Translations under genes and position numbers: made by a program
Source of the DNA: Actinomadura kijaniata NBRC 14229
GTDB taxonomy: Bacteria; Actinomycetota; Actinomycetes; Streptosporangiales; Streptosporangiaceae
Direction of reading: 5' to 3'
Assembly: GCF_001552175.1 (NCBI RefSeq)
Contig: NZ_BCQR01000030.1
Location: forward strand, 1-64,000
DNA length: 64,000 nt
The notes under the pieces: model-generated
What the model saw: only the letters and a program-made list of their open reading frames with translations
Told to the model about the DNA's origin: nothing
Database searches by the model: none
Shown here: positions 40,935 to 49,689 of the stretch, one piece after another
Position numbering within the stretch: position 1 is the stretch's first letter
How the letters are laid out: every line of letters starts with the position of its first letter

Positions 40935-42609
40935 CCTCGCTCTTCTCCTCCGTCTCGCCCTCCGGCTCCGGCTCGGGTTCGGGCCGGGCGGGGAGGGTCC
41001 ATCGGATCGTAGTGCCGGGCGCGTCGCCGTCCCGGTCCTCGGTCTCCAACCAGATCCGGCCGCCGTGGAACTCCACGATCTTCTTGCACAGCGCCAGCCC
41101 GATGCCGGTCCCGGTGTACTCGTCGCGCGGGTGCAGCCGCTGGAAGATCAGGAAGATCCGGTCGGCGTAGCGCGGTTCGATGCCGATGCCGTTGTCGGCA
41201 CAGGCGAACTCCCAGTGGTCGCCGTCCCGCCGCGCGCTGATCCCGACCTCGGGCGGGACGTCGGGACGCCGGAACTTGATCGCGTTGCCGACCAGGTTCA
41301 GGAAAAGCTGGCCGAGCTGGGTGCGGTCGCCCGCCACCGTCGGCAGGTCGGCGACCGTGACCCGCGCGCCGGTCTCCTCGCGCAGCGTGGACAGGTCGTC
41401 CAGGGTCTGCCCGACCACCGCGTTCAGGTCCACGGCGTCCTCGGTGCGCGACAGCCGGCCGACGCGGGAGAAGCTCAGCAGGTCGTTGATCAGCGCCTGC
41501 ATGCGCTTGGCGCCGTCCACCGCGAACTCGACGTACTGGCGGCCCCGGTCGTCCAGCTGGTCGCCGTAGCGGCGCTCCAGCATCTGGCAGAACGAGGCGA
41601 CCTTGCGCAGCGGCTCCTGGAGGTCGTGGCTGGCGACGTAGGCGAACTGCTCCAGCTCCTTGTTGGAGCGGCGCAGCTCGGCGGTCTGCTCGTTGAGCAT
41701 CTGCCGGGCCTCGGAGCTGACCCGCCACTCGTCCAGGATGCGGTGCCGCATCGCGTCGATGATCGCGGCGAGCTCGGCGATCTCGGCGGGACCGGGCACG
41801 TCCATCGGGTGGGCGAAGTCGCCGTGCGCGACGGCGCGGACCCGTTCCGACAGCGACGAGACCGGGGTCAGCACGGTGCGGCGGATCAGCAGCGCCAGCG
41901 CGAGCGCCGCGAGGACCACCATGATCAGCGCGGCGGCGACCGACCAGTAGGCGATCCTGGCACGCCGGTCGAGGTCGTCGGCGACCTTCTTGTGCAGCGT
42001 GGACAGGGCCTGCTGCTGGACGGCGTTGCCGGAGCGGACCCGGGTGAACGCGGTGGTGCCGGACCGCTCGGAGTCCGGGGACAGCCCGCCGCCGCCGGGG
42101 CCCCGGGCGATCGGCTCGGCGAACGCGCCGCGCCAGGCGGCGGTGTCGGAGGCGAGACGGTCCAGCCCCGCCAGGACCGGGCCCTTCCCGGGGACGTCGG
42201 ACAGCAGCTCGCGGATGCGGCGGGTGGTGTTCGCCTCCTCGGCGACGGCCTGCCGGTACTCGACGAGCCGGGCCCGTTCGCCGTCGGCGGCGTAGGCGCG
42301 GATCGCGTCGTCCTGGCGGCCGAGCGCGTCGGACAGCTCGAACTGCGCGACCATCGCAGGGTCCACCCGGTCCACCAGCATGGCGCGGGCCTCGCCGTTC
42401 TGGTGCAGCGCCAGCACCGCCTGGCCGATCGAGACCAGTAGCAGCAGGCCGAGGACCACCGAACCGACCCGGTAGAGCTGGGTGAGCCGCAGCCGCGCCA
42501 TACCGGTCGGGGGCGGCAGCGCGCTCGGCGGCAGGAACACGGGCGGCCCGGTGGGATCCTCCCGGAGGAGCTCCACGTCGGCGTCGGTCCTCTCGTCCTG
42601 CAAGGTCAT
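40921..42609 (-). CDS. Sensor histidine kinase (CHASE3-like, HAMP, HisKA, HATPase)
   Basis: The 562-residue protein has a first membrane helix (about 48-68), an extracellular helical domain of CHASE3 type (about 70-210), a second helix (about 222-242), HAMP (about 243-295, [23 protein letters not shown]), the H box [17 protein letters not shown] box LVGNAIKF, G1 ADNGIGIEP and G2 [18 protein letters not shown]. It ends in an acidic Glu/Pro tail. It starts within ATGA at the stop of the receiver-phosphatase gene and overlaps the response regulator, giving a tight three-gene unit. Confidence 0.94.
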   Translation of the reverse strand: MTLQDERTDADVELLREDPTGPPVFLPPSALPPPTGMARLRLTQLYRVGSVVLGLLLLVSIGQAVLALHQNGEARAMLVDRVDPAMVAQFELSDALGRQDDAIRAYAADGERARLVEYRQAVAEEANTTRRIRELLSDVPGKGPVLAGLDRLASDTAAWRGAFAEPIARGPGGGGLSPDSERSGTTAFTRVRSGNAVQQQALSTLHKKVADDLDRRARIAYWSVAAALIMVVLAALALALLIRRTVLTPVSSLSERVRAVAHGDFAHPMDVPGPAEIAELAAIIDAMRHRILDEWRVSSEARQMLNEQTAELRRSNKELEQFAYVASHDLQEPLRKVASFCQMLERRYGDQLDDRGRQYVEFAVDGAKRMQALINDLLSFSRVGRLSRTEDAVDLNAVVGQTLDDLSTLREETGARVTVADLPTVAGDRTQLGQLFLNLVGNAIKFRRPDVPPEVGISARRDGDHWEFACADNGIGIEPRYADRIFLIFQRLHPRDEYTGTGIGLALCKKIVEFHGGRIWLETEDRDGDAPGTTIRWTLPARPEPEPEPEGETEEKSEDDAG

Positions 42610-43805
42610 CGTCCCTCACCCCGGCTCAGCAGCAGCACGGCCAGATCGTCCGACAGTGGTGCGCCGTTCAACCGCTCCGCCTCCTCGATCAACCCGTCGA
42701 CCAGCGGCGCGGCGCGCTGCCCGCGCGCGTGCGCCGCTCGTGCCAGCCTCACCAGACCGGACAGGTCCAAACGCGCGGAACCGTCACCCACCAGACCCTC
42801 GACCAGCCCGTCGGTGTAGACCATCAACGCCCAGTCGTCGCCGAGTTCGACCTCCGCGGCGGGCCACTCCATGCCGGGCAGCACGCCCAGCGCCGGACCG
42901 CACGGCTCGTCGGGCAGCGGCTCCACGCCGCTCGGGGTGAACAGCAGCGGACGCGGGTGCCCGGCCCGCCAGACCCGGGCCCGGCGCAGGTCCGGGTCGA
43001 GCGCGACCATGCACAGCGTGGTGAAGATCTCCTCACTCCACCGCTCGTACGTCAGCACCGTGTCCAGGGTGCGCAGCAGATCCTCGCCGGTGTGCCCGGC
43101 GAGCACGAGCGTGCGCCACGCCATGCGCAGCCGCACGCCCAGCGACGCCTCGTCCGCGCCGTGCCCGCTGACGTCGCCGACCACCGCGTGGACGACACCG
43201 TCCCCGGTCTGCACCGTGTCGTAGAAGTCGCCGCCCAGCAGCGTCCCGTCGCGACCGGGCCGGTAGCGGGTCAGATGACCCAGCTCACCGGCGTCGGTGA
43301 AGATCGGGACCGGGAGCAGGCCGCGTTCCAGCCGGGCGTTCTCCCGCTCCACCGCGCGGGCCTCGACGAGCTGCTTCTCCGAACGGTCGGCGCGGTGGCG
43401 TTCGATCGCGTACCGGATCGCGCGGGACAGCAGCGCGCCGTCCACGTTCTGCTTGACCAGGTAGTCCTGGGCCCCGGCGGCGACGGCGGCGACACCGGCG
43501 TGGGCGTCGTCGAGCCCGGTCAGCACCAGCGCGGCGGTGTGCGGCGCGGCGGCCAGCACCTCGCGCAGCGCGTCCAGCCCGTCGGCGTCCGGCAGCGACA
43601 GGTCGACGATCACGCACTGTACATCGGGGGTCAGCGCGGCGCGCGCGTCGGCGAGGGTGCGGGCGACGGAGACCTTGACGTCGGGTTCGGTCTCCCGCAG
43701 CAGTTCCTGGAACAGGAACGCGTCCCCCGGATCGTCCTCCACCAGCAGCAGCCGCAGGTAATCGGTGCTTTCCGGCAGCCCTACGGGTTCGTGGGTCAGG
43801 GTCAT
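42606..43805 (-). CDS. Receiver-domain PP2C/SpoIIE phosphatase
   Basis: The 399-residue product joins a receiver domain ([20 protein letters not shown], Asp in VIVDLSLPDADG, Lys in DYLVKQNVDG; about 17-135) to a SpoIIE phosphatase (LLGGDFYDTVQ, VVGDVSGHGADEASLGVRLRMAW, MVYTDGLVEG, SDDLAVLLL; about 165-395). This is the RsbU-like output type in which phosphorylation of the receiver controls dephosphorylation of a STAS protein. ATG 43805 starts at the conserved part; ATG 43847 is possible. It is first gene of the operon with the kinase and the Rcp1-like regulator. Confidence 0.93.
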   Translation of the reverse strand: MTLTHEPVGLPESTDYLRLLLVEDDPGDAFLFQELLRETEPDVKVSVARTLADARAALTPDVQCVIVDLSLPDADGLDALREVLAAAPHTAALVLTGLDDAHAGVAAVAAGAQDYLVKQNVDGALLSRAIRYAIERHRADRSEKQLVEARAVERENARLERGLLPVPIFTDAGELGHLTRYRPGRDGTLLGGDFYDTVQTGDGVVHAVVGDVSGHGADEASLGVRLRMAWRTLVLAGHTGEDLLRTLDTVLTYERWSEEIFTTLCMVALDPDLRRARVWRAGHPRPLLFTPSGVEPLPDEPCGPALGVLPGMEWPAAEVELGDDWALMVYTDGLVEGLVGDGSARLDLSGLVRLARAAHARGQRAAPLVDGLIEEAERLNGAPLSDDLAVLLLSRGEGR

Positions 43806-44007
43806 CGACTGTCCGCGCACCGTTGGAGGACTGTTGTCATAGAACAAATGCTAGGGCACCGCAAGCCTTACCGGTGGTGACCGGCCGTCAACGGGTCGGC
43901 GCGGGACGGCGAACGCTTTTCGGAACGTCGGTAACAATAGCCCCGCCCGCGCCACTACCCGGTGACAGACGACACCGGACGACGTGAGGAGCGGCGGTGG
44001 TTCCCCG

Positions 44008-44574
44008 ATGAACGACGCCGAACGGCGCTTCACCGCGATCTACGACTCCTGCCGGCAACGGGTGTGGGCCTACGCCTGCGCCCGTGCCGGCGGACAGATC
44101 GCCGACGAGGTGGTGAGCGAGACCTTCGCCATCGCCTGGCGGCGGTTCGGCGACATCCCCGAACCGCCGCTGCCCTGGCTGCTGGGCGTGGCCCGCAACG
44201 TCCTGCGCGACGGCCACCGCGCGGAGGCGCGGCGCGCGGCGTTCACGGCCGAACTGGCCCACTGGACCCCGCCGCCGGGCGGGGACGTCGCCGAGGACGT
44301 CACCGAGCGGATGGCGGTCCTGCGGGCGATGGCGGAGCTGCCGGACGGCGACCGCGAGGTCCTGATCCTGACCGCCTGGCAGGGCCTGAGCCCCCGCGAG
44401 GCGGCCCGCGTCCTCGGCTGCCGCCCGGCGGCCCTGCGGGTCCGCCTGCACCGCGCCCGCCGCCGCCTCACCAAGGCGGTGGAGGGTTCGGCCGCGCGGT
44501 CCCCCGCGCCCCGTCCCGGCCCCGCCGGGGTCGTCCGTTCACAGGTGGAGATCGTCGGTAGGGAGATGACATGA
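44008..44574 (+). CDS. ECF-type RNA polymerase sigma-70 factor
   Basis: The 188-residue product has region 2 (FTAIYDSCRQRVWAYACARAGGQIADEVVSETFAIAWRRF, then LPWLLGVARNVLRDGHR) and region 4 (LPDGDREVLILTAWQGLSPREAARVLGCRPAALRVRLHRARRRLTKAV). ATG 44008 was chosen; GTG 43984 is in frame and nearer a GAGGAG. The stop overlaps the CU044_5270 gene start (ATGA). This is the fourth such module in the window and the most divergent sigma of the set. Confidence 0.92.
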   Translation: MNDAERRFTAIYDSCRQRVWAYACARAGGQIADEVVSETFAIAWRRFGDIPEPPLPWLLGVARNVLRDGHRAEARRAAFTAELAHWTPPPGGDVAEDVTERMAVLRAMAELPDGDREVLILTAWQGLSPREAARVLGCRPAALRVRLHRARRRLTKAVEGSAARSPAPRPGPAGVVRSQVEIVGREMT

Positions 44575-45698
44575 GCCGCGATGTGCTGCGCGTTCTGACC
44601 GAGGCGCGCCCGGTCGAGCTGGACCCGGAGATCCGGGTGGACGAGGCGACGCGGACGGCGGAGCTGGCGCGGGCGATGGCGGGGACGCGCGACGCGCACC
44701 GGGAACGCGCCCGCCGCGTCCGCCCGGTGTGGGTCCTCGGCCTGGCCGGGGCGACGGCGGCGGCCGCGCTGGTGGCGACCGTGGTCGTCCCGGACGACCC
44801 CGCCGCGCCGCGGAGCCCGGCCCCGGTCGCGCTGGACGCCCGGACCGTGCTGCTCGCGGCGGCCGACCGCACCGCCGCGACGCCCGAGGGCACCGGCGCG
44901 TACTGGCACAGCAGGACCATCCACCGGAACCACTTCCCGGTGACCGAGGGGGGCCGGCGCTACACGATCGAGGTGACGCAGGCCACGGACTCGTGGACGC
45001 CCGCGCGCCCGAAGGGGAAGCAGTGGTCGCGGACCCAGAACCTGGGCTTCCGCCCGGCGAGCGCCGCTGACCGGGCGGCGTGGCAGAAGGCGGGCTCGCC
45101 CACCCGCGTCAAGGTGTCCGTCCCGATCTCGCCCAAGCTCAAGCGGCTCAAGTCCGCGGTCTACGAGGCCGCCCCGGGCAAGGCGCACGTCCAGGCGTCG
45201 CCGCTGGTGGACGGCGACAAGGTCTACTGGATCGGCCGCAACGTCACCATGAAGCAGGTGCGGAGCCTGCCCACCACGCCCGCGACCCTGAGGAAGGAGC
45301 TGCTGCGCTGGTACAAGGGGCACGGCACCGAGTCGAACTCGCCGATGCCGAGGGACCGCTGGCTGTTCGAGGTGGGTGGCCTGCTGGTCACGGACCTGCC
45401 GGTGACCACGAAGACGCGCGCGGCGGCGTTCCGGTTGCTGGCGGACCTGCCGGGCGTGCGCTCGATCGGCAAGGTGCGCGACGCGGAGGGCCGCCCCGGA
45501 GTGGCGGTCGCGGCGATCGAACGCACCCCCAACGGCGTCCTCCAGCGGCGCCTGGTCATCGACCCGGCCCGGGGCGCGGCCCTGGCCTCCGAGACGATCG
45601 TCCTGGAGCCCGCCGGGGTCAACGCGGAGCTCCCGCCGAACAGCCTGCTGGGCTCGTCGACGTTCACCACGACCTGGACCGACAAGCCCCTGTCCTGA
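44571..45698 (+). CDS. CU044_5270 family membrane protein (probable sigma-factor partner)
   Basis: The 375-residue product has a basic cytoplasmic N-terminus, one membrane helix (about 52-72, PVWVLGLAGATAAAALVATVVV) and an outside domain with RTVLLAAADRTA, GAYWHSRT, RAAAFRLLADLPGV and LVIDPARGAALASE. ATG 44571 overlaps the sigma stop. The same layout as at 1508 and 9582 supports a shared role as membrane partner of the cognate sigma. Anti-sigma action is inferred. Confidence 0.85.
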   Translation: MSRDVLRVLTEARPVELDPEIRVDEATRTAELARAMAGTRDAHRERARRVRPVWVLGLAGATAAAALVATVVVPDDPAAPRSPAPVALDARTVLLAAADRTAATPEGTGAYWHSRTIHRNHFPVTEGGRRYTIEVTQATDSWTPARPKGKQWSRTQNLGFRPASAADRAAWQKAGSPTRVKVSVPISPKLKRLKSAVYEAAPGKAHVQASPLVDGDKVYWIGRNVTMKQVRSLPTTPATLRKELLRWYKGHGTESNSPMPRDRWLFEVGGLLVTDLPVTTKTRAAAFRLLADLPGVRSIGKVRDAEGRPGVAVAAIERTPNGVLQRRLVIDPARGAALASETIVLEPAGVNAELPPNSLLGSSTFTTTWTDKPLS

Positions 45699-45720
45699 CC
45701 TCGCGCGACCCCAGAACGAC

Positions 45721-45756
45721 TCAGCCCGCGACCCGCCCCCACGCGTCGCGGGCTGA
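45721..45756 (+). terminator. Hairpin terminator after the fourth sigma module
   Basis: A perfect 11-bp stem (TCAGCCCGCGA at 45721-45731, complement at 45746-45756) with a 14-base loop starts 23 bp after the stop. Confidence 0.75.
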
Positions 45757-45937
45757 CCGCTCCTCGGACCACAAGCCCGCCGAGCCGACACGTCCTGCCG
45801 CCCCGACGGTGGCCGCGACCTAAGGAAGGCGACGGAGCGGACCGACTACGTTTCGTGGCCCACAGCCGGTGCAGCGATCGCCTTCCATGACGGAGCGGAC
45901 GCGTCGCGCCGAGCACATCCGGCACCGGCTGCCGGTG

Positions 45938-46394
45938 CCGCCGCCCTGACCTGCGAGGTGACGACGGAGCCCGGCCGCTCGGTGACGTTTTCCCCTCCGG
46001 TGGGCCTGACCCCCGTCAGGTCACCGCCAGCGGCGCGGCGTGGTTGGGCGGCCGCTCCTCTCCCGACGGGCGATACCGCGCCATCGGCCACGGCCGGATG
46101 TCCGGACTCGCGACCGCCCTCGCCTCCTGCGCCAAGGCGCGCGACATCCATGGCGAGGGGGCCATCACCTGGTACGACGCCAAGGGCCGTGCTCTGGGCA
46201 CCACGGTGCACCCCACCCCCGGCCAGGTCGTCGGCTACGACCCCGGCGGCATCCTGCTCACCGGCACCGCAGTCTCCGGCCCGCTGACCGGCCACGCCGT
46301 CCAGGGCACCGCCACCCCGACCAGCGGTATCAGACGCTGCGCTCTCGGCGGACTGACCGAGGCCCACGGTAAAGGCCAGGTCGTCTTCACCTAG
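45938..46394 (+). pseudogene. Frameshifted gene for a small secreted beta-sandwich-like protein
   Basis: Two reading frames join into one protein-like sequence. The first reads AALTCEVTTEPGRSVTFSPP; after the C5 run at 46010-46014 the next frame continues RQVTASGAAWLGG, then GEGAITWYDAKGRALGTT, PGGILLTGTAVSGPLTGHAV and a final GKGQVVFT before TAG. One extra C would restore LTPRQVTASG. The pattern resembles actinobacterial secreted proteins built of Ser/Thr/Gly beta strands. No signal peptide or start is visible upstream, so it seems to be a decayed copy, or less likely a sequencing error. Confidence 0.65.
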
Positions 46395-46575
46395 GTCCGC
46401 AGTATGCGGGTGGAGGTGCGATCAGCAGTCCAGCACCGAAATCGGTGTGCAAGGCGCGCCACGATCCGTACCGCTGCTGCGGCAGCAGCGGTTCCAGCAG
46501 TGCTCGCTCAGCATCGTTCGACTCATGACGACGGATCACTCGCCCAGGGATCACCACAGAGCAGACCAGCCGCAT
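46387..46575 (-). mobile_element. Remnant of an IS5-like transposase (N-terminal part)
   Basis: The minus strand encodes VIRRHESNDAERALLEPLLP followed by QQRYGSWRALHTDFG. This matches the start of IS5/IS4-type transposases of actinobacteria (usual form ELTDAEW..IEPLLP). Only about 30 recognisable codons remain and no inverted repeats were found. Confidence 0.65.
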
Positions 46576-46774
46576 CCGCTTTGACGACAGGGTTCAAGAA
46601 AAGATCACTCGGGCGGCGCGTCGTTTCATGCCTTCTGAATAAGGATCAACAGATCCGGGCGACGCTCCAGGGCTCATGGCGTGAACTTGCCGATTCTCTC
46701 GATATTCGTACATGTCTTCCAGGGCTTCGATAGTGTGACCTCTCCATGCCGACCGCTCACGAAAGTGACCGAGC
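46395..46774. other. Gap with the left IS remnant, lower GC
   Basis: Apart from the transposase fragment nothing coding is supported. From about 46580 to 46774 GC drops clearly (GATATTCGTACATG, TTCGATAGTGTG), which suggests foreign DNA and holds the promoter of the gene at 46775. Confidence 0.5.
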
Positions 46775-47125
46775 ATGACTTTCGAAACTTACCTGGACAA
46801 AAGTGACGACGAGCTTTTCGAGTTGCTCGGCACGGCCCTGCTCGGTGAAGGGCCCGGCCTCTCGCCCGAGGACCGGGCCGCCCATCGTCGCTTCGGGCGT
46901 ACCTGGTTCGACAACAAGCAACGCGAACTGCAGCGCAAGATCTGCAATCACCCCGGGATCCAGAATCTTCTCGGCACCACCGGATCGGACCGGGTGATCG
47001 ACGCGGCGGCGATCTACGAACTGCTCGACAAGATGGGAGAGGATCCCGTCGTCGCGCCTCTCGTCGCGGTATTGATCGCCCGCATCGGTCTCGGGACCTT
47101 CTGCGCGAACGCGCCCGGGGCGTGA
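46775..47125 (+). CDS. Small helical protein, first gene of the metallopeptidase pair
   Basis: The 116-residue product is acidic and helical (FETYLDKSDDELFELLGTAL, then FGRTWFDNKQRELQRKICNH, AAAIYELLDKMGEDPVVAPLVAVLIARIG). It has no signal peptide and no motif I recognise. Its stop overlaps the GTG of the HExxH protein (GTGA), so the two are made together. It may be an adaptor, inhibitor or immunity-like partner of the peptidase, as inferred from context only. No clear ribosome site precedes ATG 46775. Confidence 0.75.
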   Translation: MTFETYLDKSDDELFELLGTALLGEGPGLSPEDRAAHRRFGRTWFDNKQRELQRKICNHPGIQNLLGTTGSDRVIDAAAIYELLDKMGEDPVVAPLVAVLIARIGLGTFCANAPGA

Positions 47126-48531
47126 AGCCGGAGGAGAGCCAGGCGGAGCAAAGGCGCCGCCTACTGGAACCTGATCGCGTCCTGCAGCTCGAACGGCTGC
47201 GCGACCAGCTCCGAGAGCGTGGCCATCACGACGCCCTCGCTCGGATGGACGCGGGGATGCTCGCATGGGAGCAGGATGAGTGGTCGGACCGTTATGCCGA
47301 CCCGGTGAGCGGAATCTACCAACACGTGACCGAGAACGTGAAGGCCGCCATGGTCGATCTGGGCGCGGATCGAGATCGTCTGGAGTCCGTCTGTGTGACG
47401 TCGACACTGCAGGAAACGGTGTCCGCCATGGTGCAGTCGTTCCCCGACGGTTCGGCGCTGGCGAAGATCTCTGACTCGATCATGTCCTTGGCCAACGTTT
47501 ACACCGGTTACTCCGCCGACCTGTTCAAGGAGATCAGCTCTGGTGGGCCGCGGGGTATATGGCGCATCGCCCGTTCCATGCGAGGTGGGGCCTTCGGGGG
47601 TGATGTGGACATGCTCACCGGCCTGTTGCGCTATTACAACGTCAACCAGCGGGTCTTCGGGGTGCCCGCGAAGTTGGGACTGTTGCTGCGCCCGGAATCC
47701 GAGGCCGTCGAAGCGTTCCTGCTCCTGCAGTCGATGCGTTTCGTGATCGGCCACGAGATCGCCCACCACGTGCTCGGCCACGGCAGCGTGGCCCACGCCT
47801 TCTCTCCGCAGGACGAACTGCCGACATGCTCGCCCGACCAGCAACGGGAACTGGACGCCGACATGTTCGCCCTGAGAGCGACGCAGCGCGCCGCCGAGCG
47901 TGACGCCGGAGCGCCGGCCGCCCATGTCGAGGCCGCCACGGCGCTGGGGGCGCTGGTGGGAATGCTGGTGGTGAACGTCACCGAACAGGCGTTGTTCCTG
48001 CGGCGAGGAGCGAGCCACCCACCAGCGTCGACGCGGGCGGCACTGCTGCTGGGACGACTCGGCGGACCGGCGCAGACGCTCGCCCGGCTCTTCCTCGGCG
48101 ACCTTCTCGCGGCCACGCGCGCCTCGGCGACCTTCGAGCCCGGCGCCCGGGTCTTCGACGCATCACAAATGATCGCCCATCGCCGGGTGGGCTTCCTTCA
48201 GTCGGAAGATTATCTTCGCCTGGTGTCCATGCTCGACACGGCGCAGTGTCGAGAGGACGAGGCGCTGACCCGTTTCCTGCACAGAACGGGCTCGGACTTG
48301 GCCGAAGGCGCGCAGGCCGCGCTCGACGGAGATCCCGGGGCCGCGTTGTCGGCGTGGGGTCTGGAGCGATCACGAACCGAGGAGATCTGTGATTCCCGCC
48401 GGGTGCTCGTCTTCCACGGTCTCCTGGAATCTCTGCGTGAGAGTTTCGCCGGAAGATTCCCTTCCGAAGAGGAAACCCTGCTCACCTCCCTCGTCGCAGC
48501 ACAACTGGTTGCAAGAAGGCTGTCGGCCTAG
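47122..48531 (+). CDS. Putative HExxH zinc metallopeptidase, unknown family
   Basis: The 469-residue cytoplasmic-looking protein has a long helical N-terminus and the zinc motif IGHEIAHHVLGH (His211, Glu212, His215), with ELDAD at 243-247 giving a plausible third ligand. A hydrophobic helix follows (about 275-290). The C-terminal 150 residues have no known signature. Peptidase function is inferred from the motif. Codon use is less GC-biased than in its neighbours, and decayed IS5-like transposases flank the pair, so horizontal gain is likely. Confidence 0.82.
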   Translation: MKPEESQAEQRRRLLEPDRVLQLERLRDQLRERGHHDALARMDAGMLAWEQDEWSDRYADPVSGIYQHVTENVKAAMVDLGADRDRLESVCVTSTLQETVSAMVQSFPDGSALAKISDSIMSLANVYTGYSADLFKEISSGGPRGIWRIARSMRGGAFGGDVDMLTGLLRYYNVNQRVFGVPAKLGLLLRPESEAVEAFLLLQSMRFVIGHEIAHHVLGHGSVAHAFSPQDELPTCSPDQQRELDADMFALRATQRAAERDAGAPAAHVEAATALGALVGMLVVNVTEQALFLRRGASHPPASTRAALLLGRLGGPAQTLARLFLGDLLAATRASATFEPGARVFDASQMIAHRRVGFLQSEDYLRLVSMLDTAQCREDEALTRFLHRTGSDLAEGAQAALDGDPGAALSAWGLERSRTEEICDSRRVLVFHGLLESLRESFAGRFPSEEETLLTSLVAAQLVARRLSA

Positions 48532-48600
48532 GTTCTGTCGTCAAGGCGGACGCCGACGGTCGGCTTGACAGCGATCTTCGAAGCCGTGGTTCCCTGCCCG

Positions 48601-48830
48601 TGAGCTGACCGATGCCAGTGGGAGGTGCTGGAGCCGTTGCTGCCCAGGCAGCAGGGGGACGGCTCCGCAGCGATGACCGGCGGGTGCTGAACGGCATCAT
48701 GGGGAAGTCCCACACCGGGGTGCCCTGACGGGATGTGCCCGAACGCCACGGGTCGTGAGCGCACCCGCACACCCGCTTTCGCTGGCGGGCCGTCCAGGAC
48801 CATGCCGATGCGGCTGGGAATCTCGCCTGC
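48601..48830 (+). mobile_element. Remnant of a second IS5-like transposase
   Basis: Reading with shifts gives ELTDA-WEVLEPLLPRQQGDGS, then DDRRVLNGIMGKSHTGVP-RDVPERHGS, then HTRFRW. Both places where a Trp is expected (GVPW and HGSW) are TGA, typical of TGG to TGA decay. There is also a one-base loss after ELTDA. It lies just after the metallopeptidase gene, on the plus strand. Confidence 0.75.
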
Positions 48831-49228
48831 TGGTCCGGCGAGTCGGGACCAGCCTGGTGCGCTAGTGGAGCATTCCGCTGGTTTGGCGTTGATCGTGGTG
48901 GCGTCTTCGGCTTGGCGCGGAGGTGGGCTGGTTGTCTTTCGCGGCGGTTGGGGCGCTGCTGGCGAAGCATTCACATCGCAACGGAGCGGGCGGCGCGTTT
49001 CGTGATGGCCGACCGTTGCCGGTGGAGCGTTCGCCTTCTGGCGCTCCGGGTCAGTGCTTTGTGCTGCCGGAAGGCTCTGCTGGTTGGTAGGTGGAGTCGT
49101 GCTCGGGTTGGGATGCGGCCGGTCTATGGGGCCCGGACGTGTTTGCTGAAGGCAACGGCGGGGCTCCGCCGGGGGCCTTCTCGGGGCGGCGGTGGTGCGG
49201 TCGGGTGGGTCAGGTGGGGGCTTCGTCG
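48831..49228. other. Degenerate region after the right IS remnant
   Basis: Frames are open on several strands but none has normal codon bias or motif. It is probably further transposon decay, ending at the gene on the minus strand at 49229. Confidence 0.45.
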
Positions 49229-49609
49229 TCAGGCGCTCTTGGCTCCTTTGGGGGCGGGGGCCTTGTTGCTCTTGGCGTTCGCGGCGGCGCGGCGGGCGGC
49301 CTGCTGGGCGGCCCGGCGCTGCGGGGTGGACTGGGCTCGGTTGAGGCTGGCGCGGACGCGGGCCGCGCCGCGCATCGCCGTCGTCGGGTTGACCTTGCGG
49401 CCCGCGTACTCGGCCAGGACCTCCGCCACGGGGGGTGGGGAGGGCGGGGCCGGGGGCGCGACCGGGGGATGGACGTCGTGGTGGGCGTGGGTGGTGGACG
49501 GGGCGCTCGCCGACCCGCCGGGCGCGGTCGGAACGGCCGGCACCTGGACGAGCGCGAGATGGGCGTTGCAGTTCGGACACTGCAACGTCGGAGGTGTCTC
49601 TCTGCTCAT
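49229..49609 (-). CDS. Hypothetical protein with N-terminal CxxC and basic Ala-rich tail
   Basis: The 126-residue product has TLQCPNCNAHLALVQV near the start (one zinc-knuckle-like CxxC), a Pro/His linker and a basic C-terminal region (RVRASLNRAQSTPQRRAAQQAARRAAANAKSNKAPAPKGAK) like a nucleic-acid-binding tail. Start is ATG 49609 or 49618; no ribosome site is visible. No family recognised. Confidence 0.6.
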   Translation of the reverse strand: MSRETPPTLQCPNCNAHLALVQVPAVPTAPGGSASAPSTTHAHHDVHPPVAPPAPPSPPPVAEVLAEYAGRKVNPTTAMRGAARVRASLNRAQSTPQRRAAQQAARRAAANAKSNKAPAPKGAKSA

Positions 49610-49689
49610 AGCACACATCATGACCGGAGGGTCTGACATTCTGCCGTGAGTCTGTCCGGGGCTGGAAATGTGAGTGGGATCACAGTCGC

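Noticed and set aside
48912..49649. Plus-strand frame of 245 codons
   Set aside because: It crosses the IS remnant and the antisense of the gene at 49229, with Arg/Trp/Cys-rich sequence and no motif.
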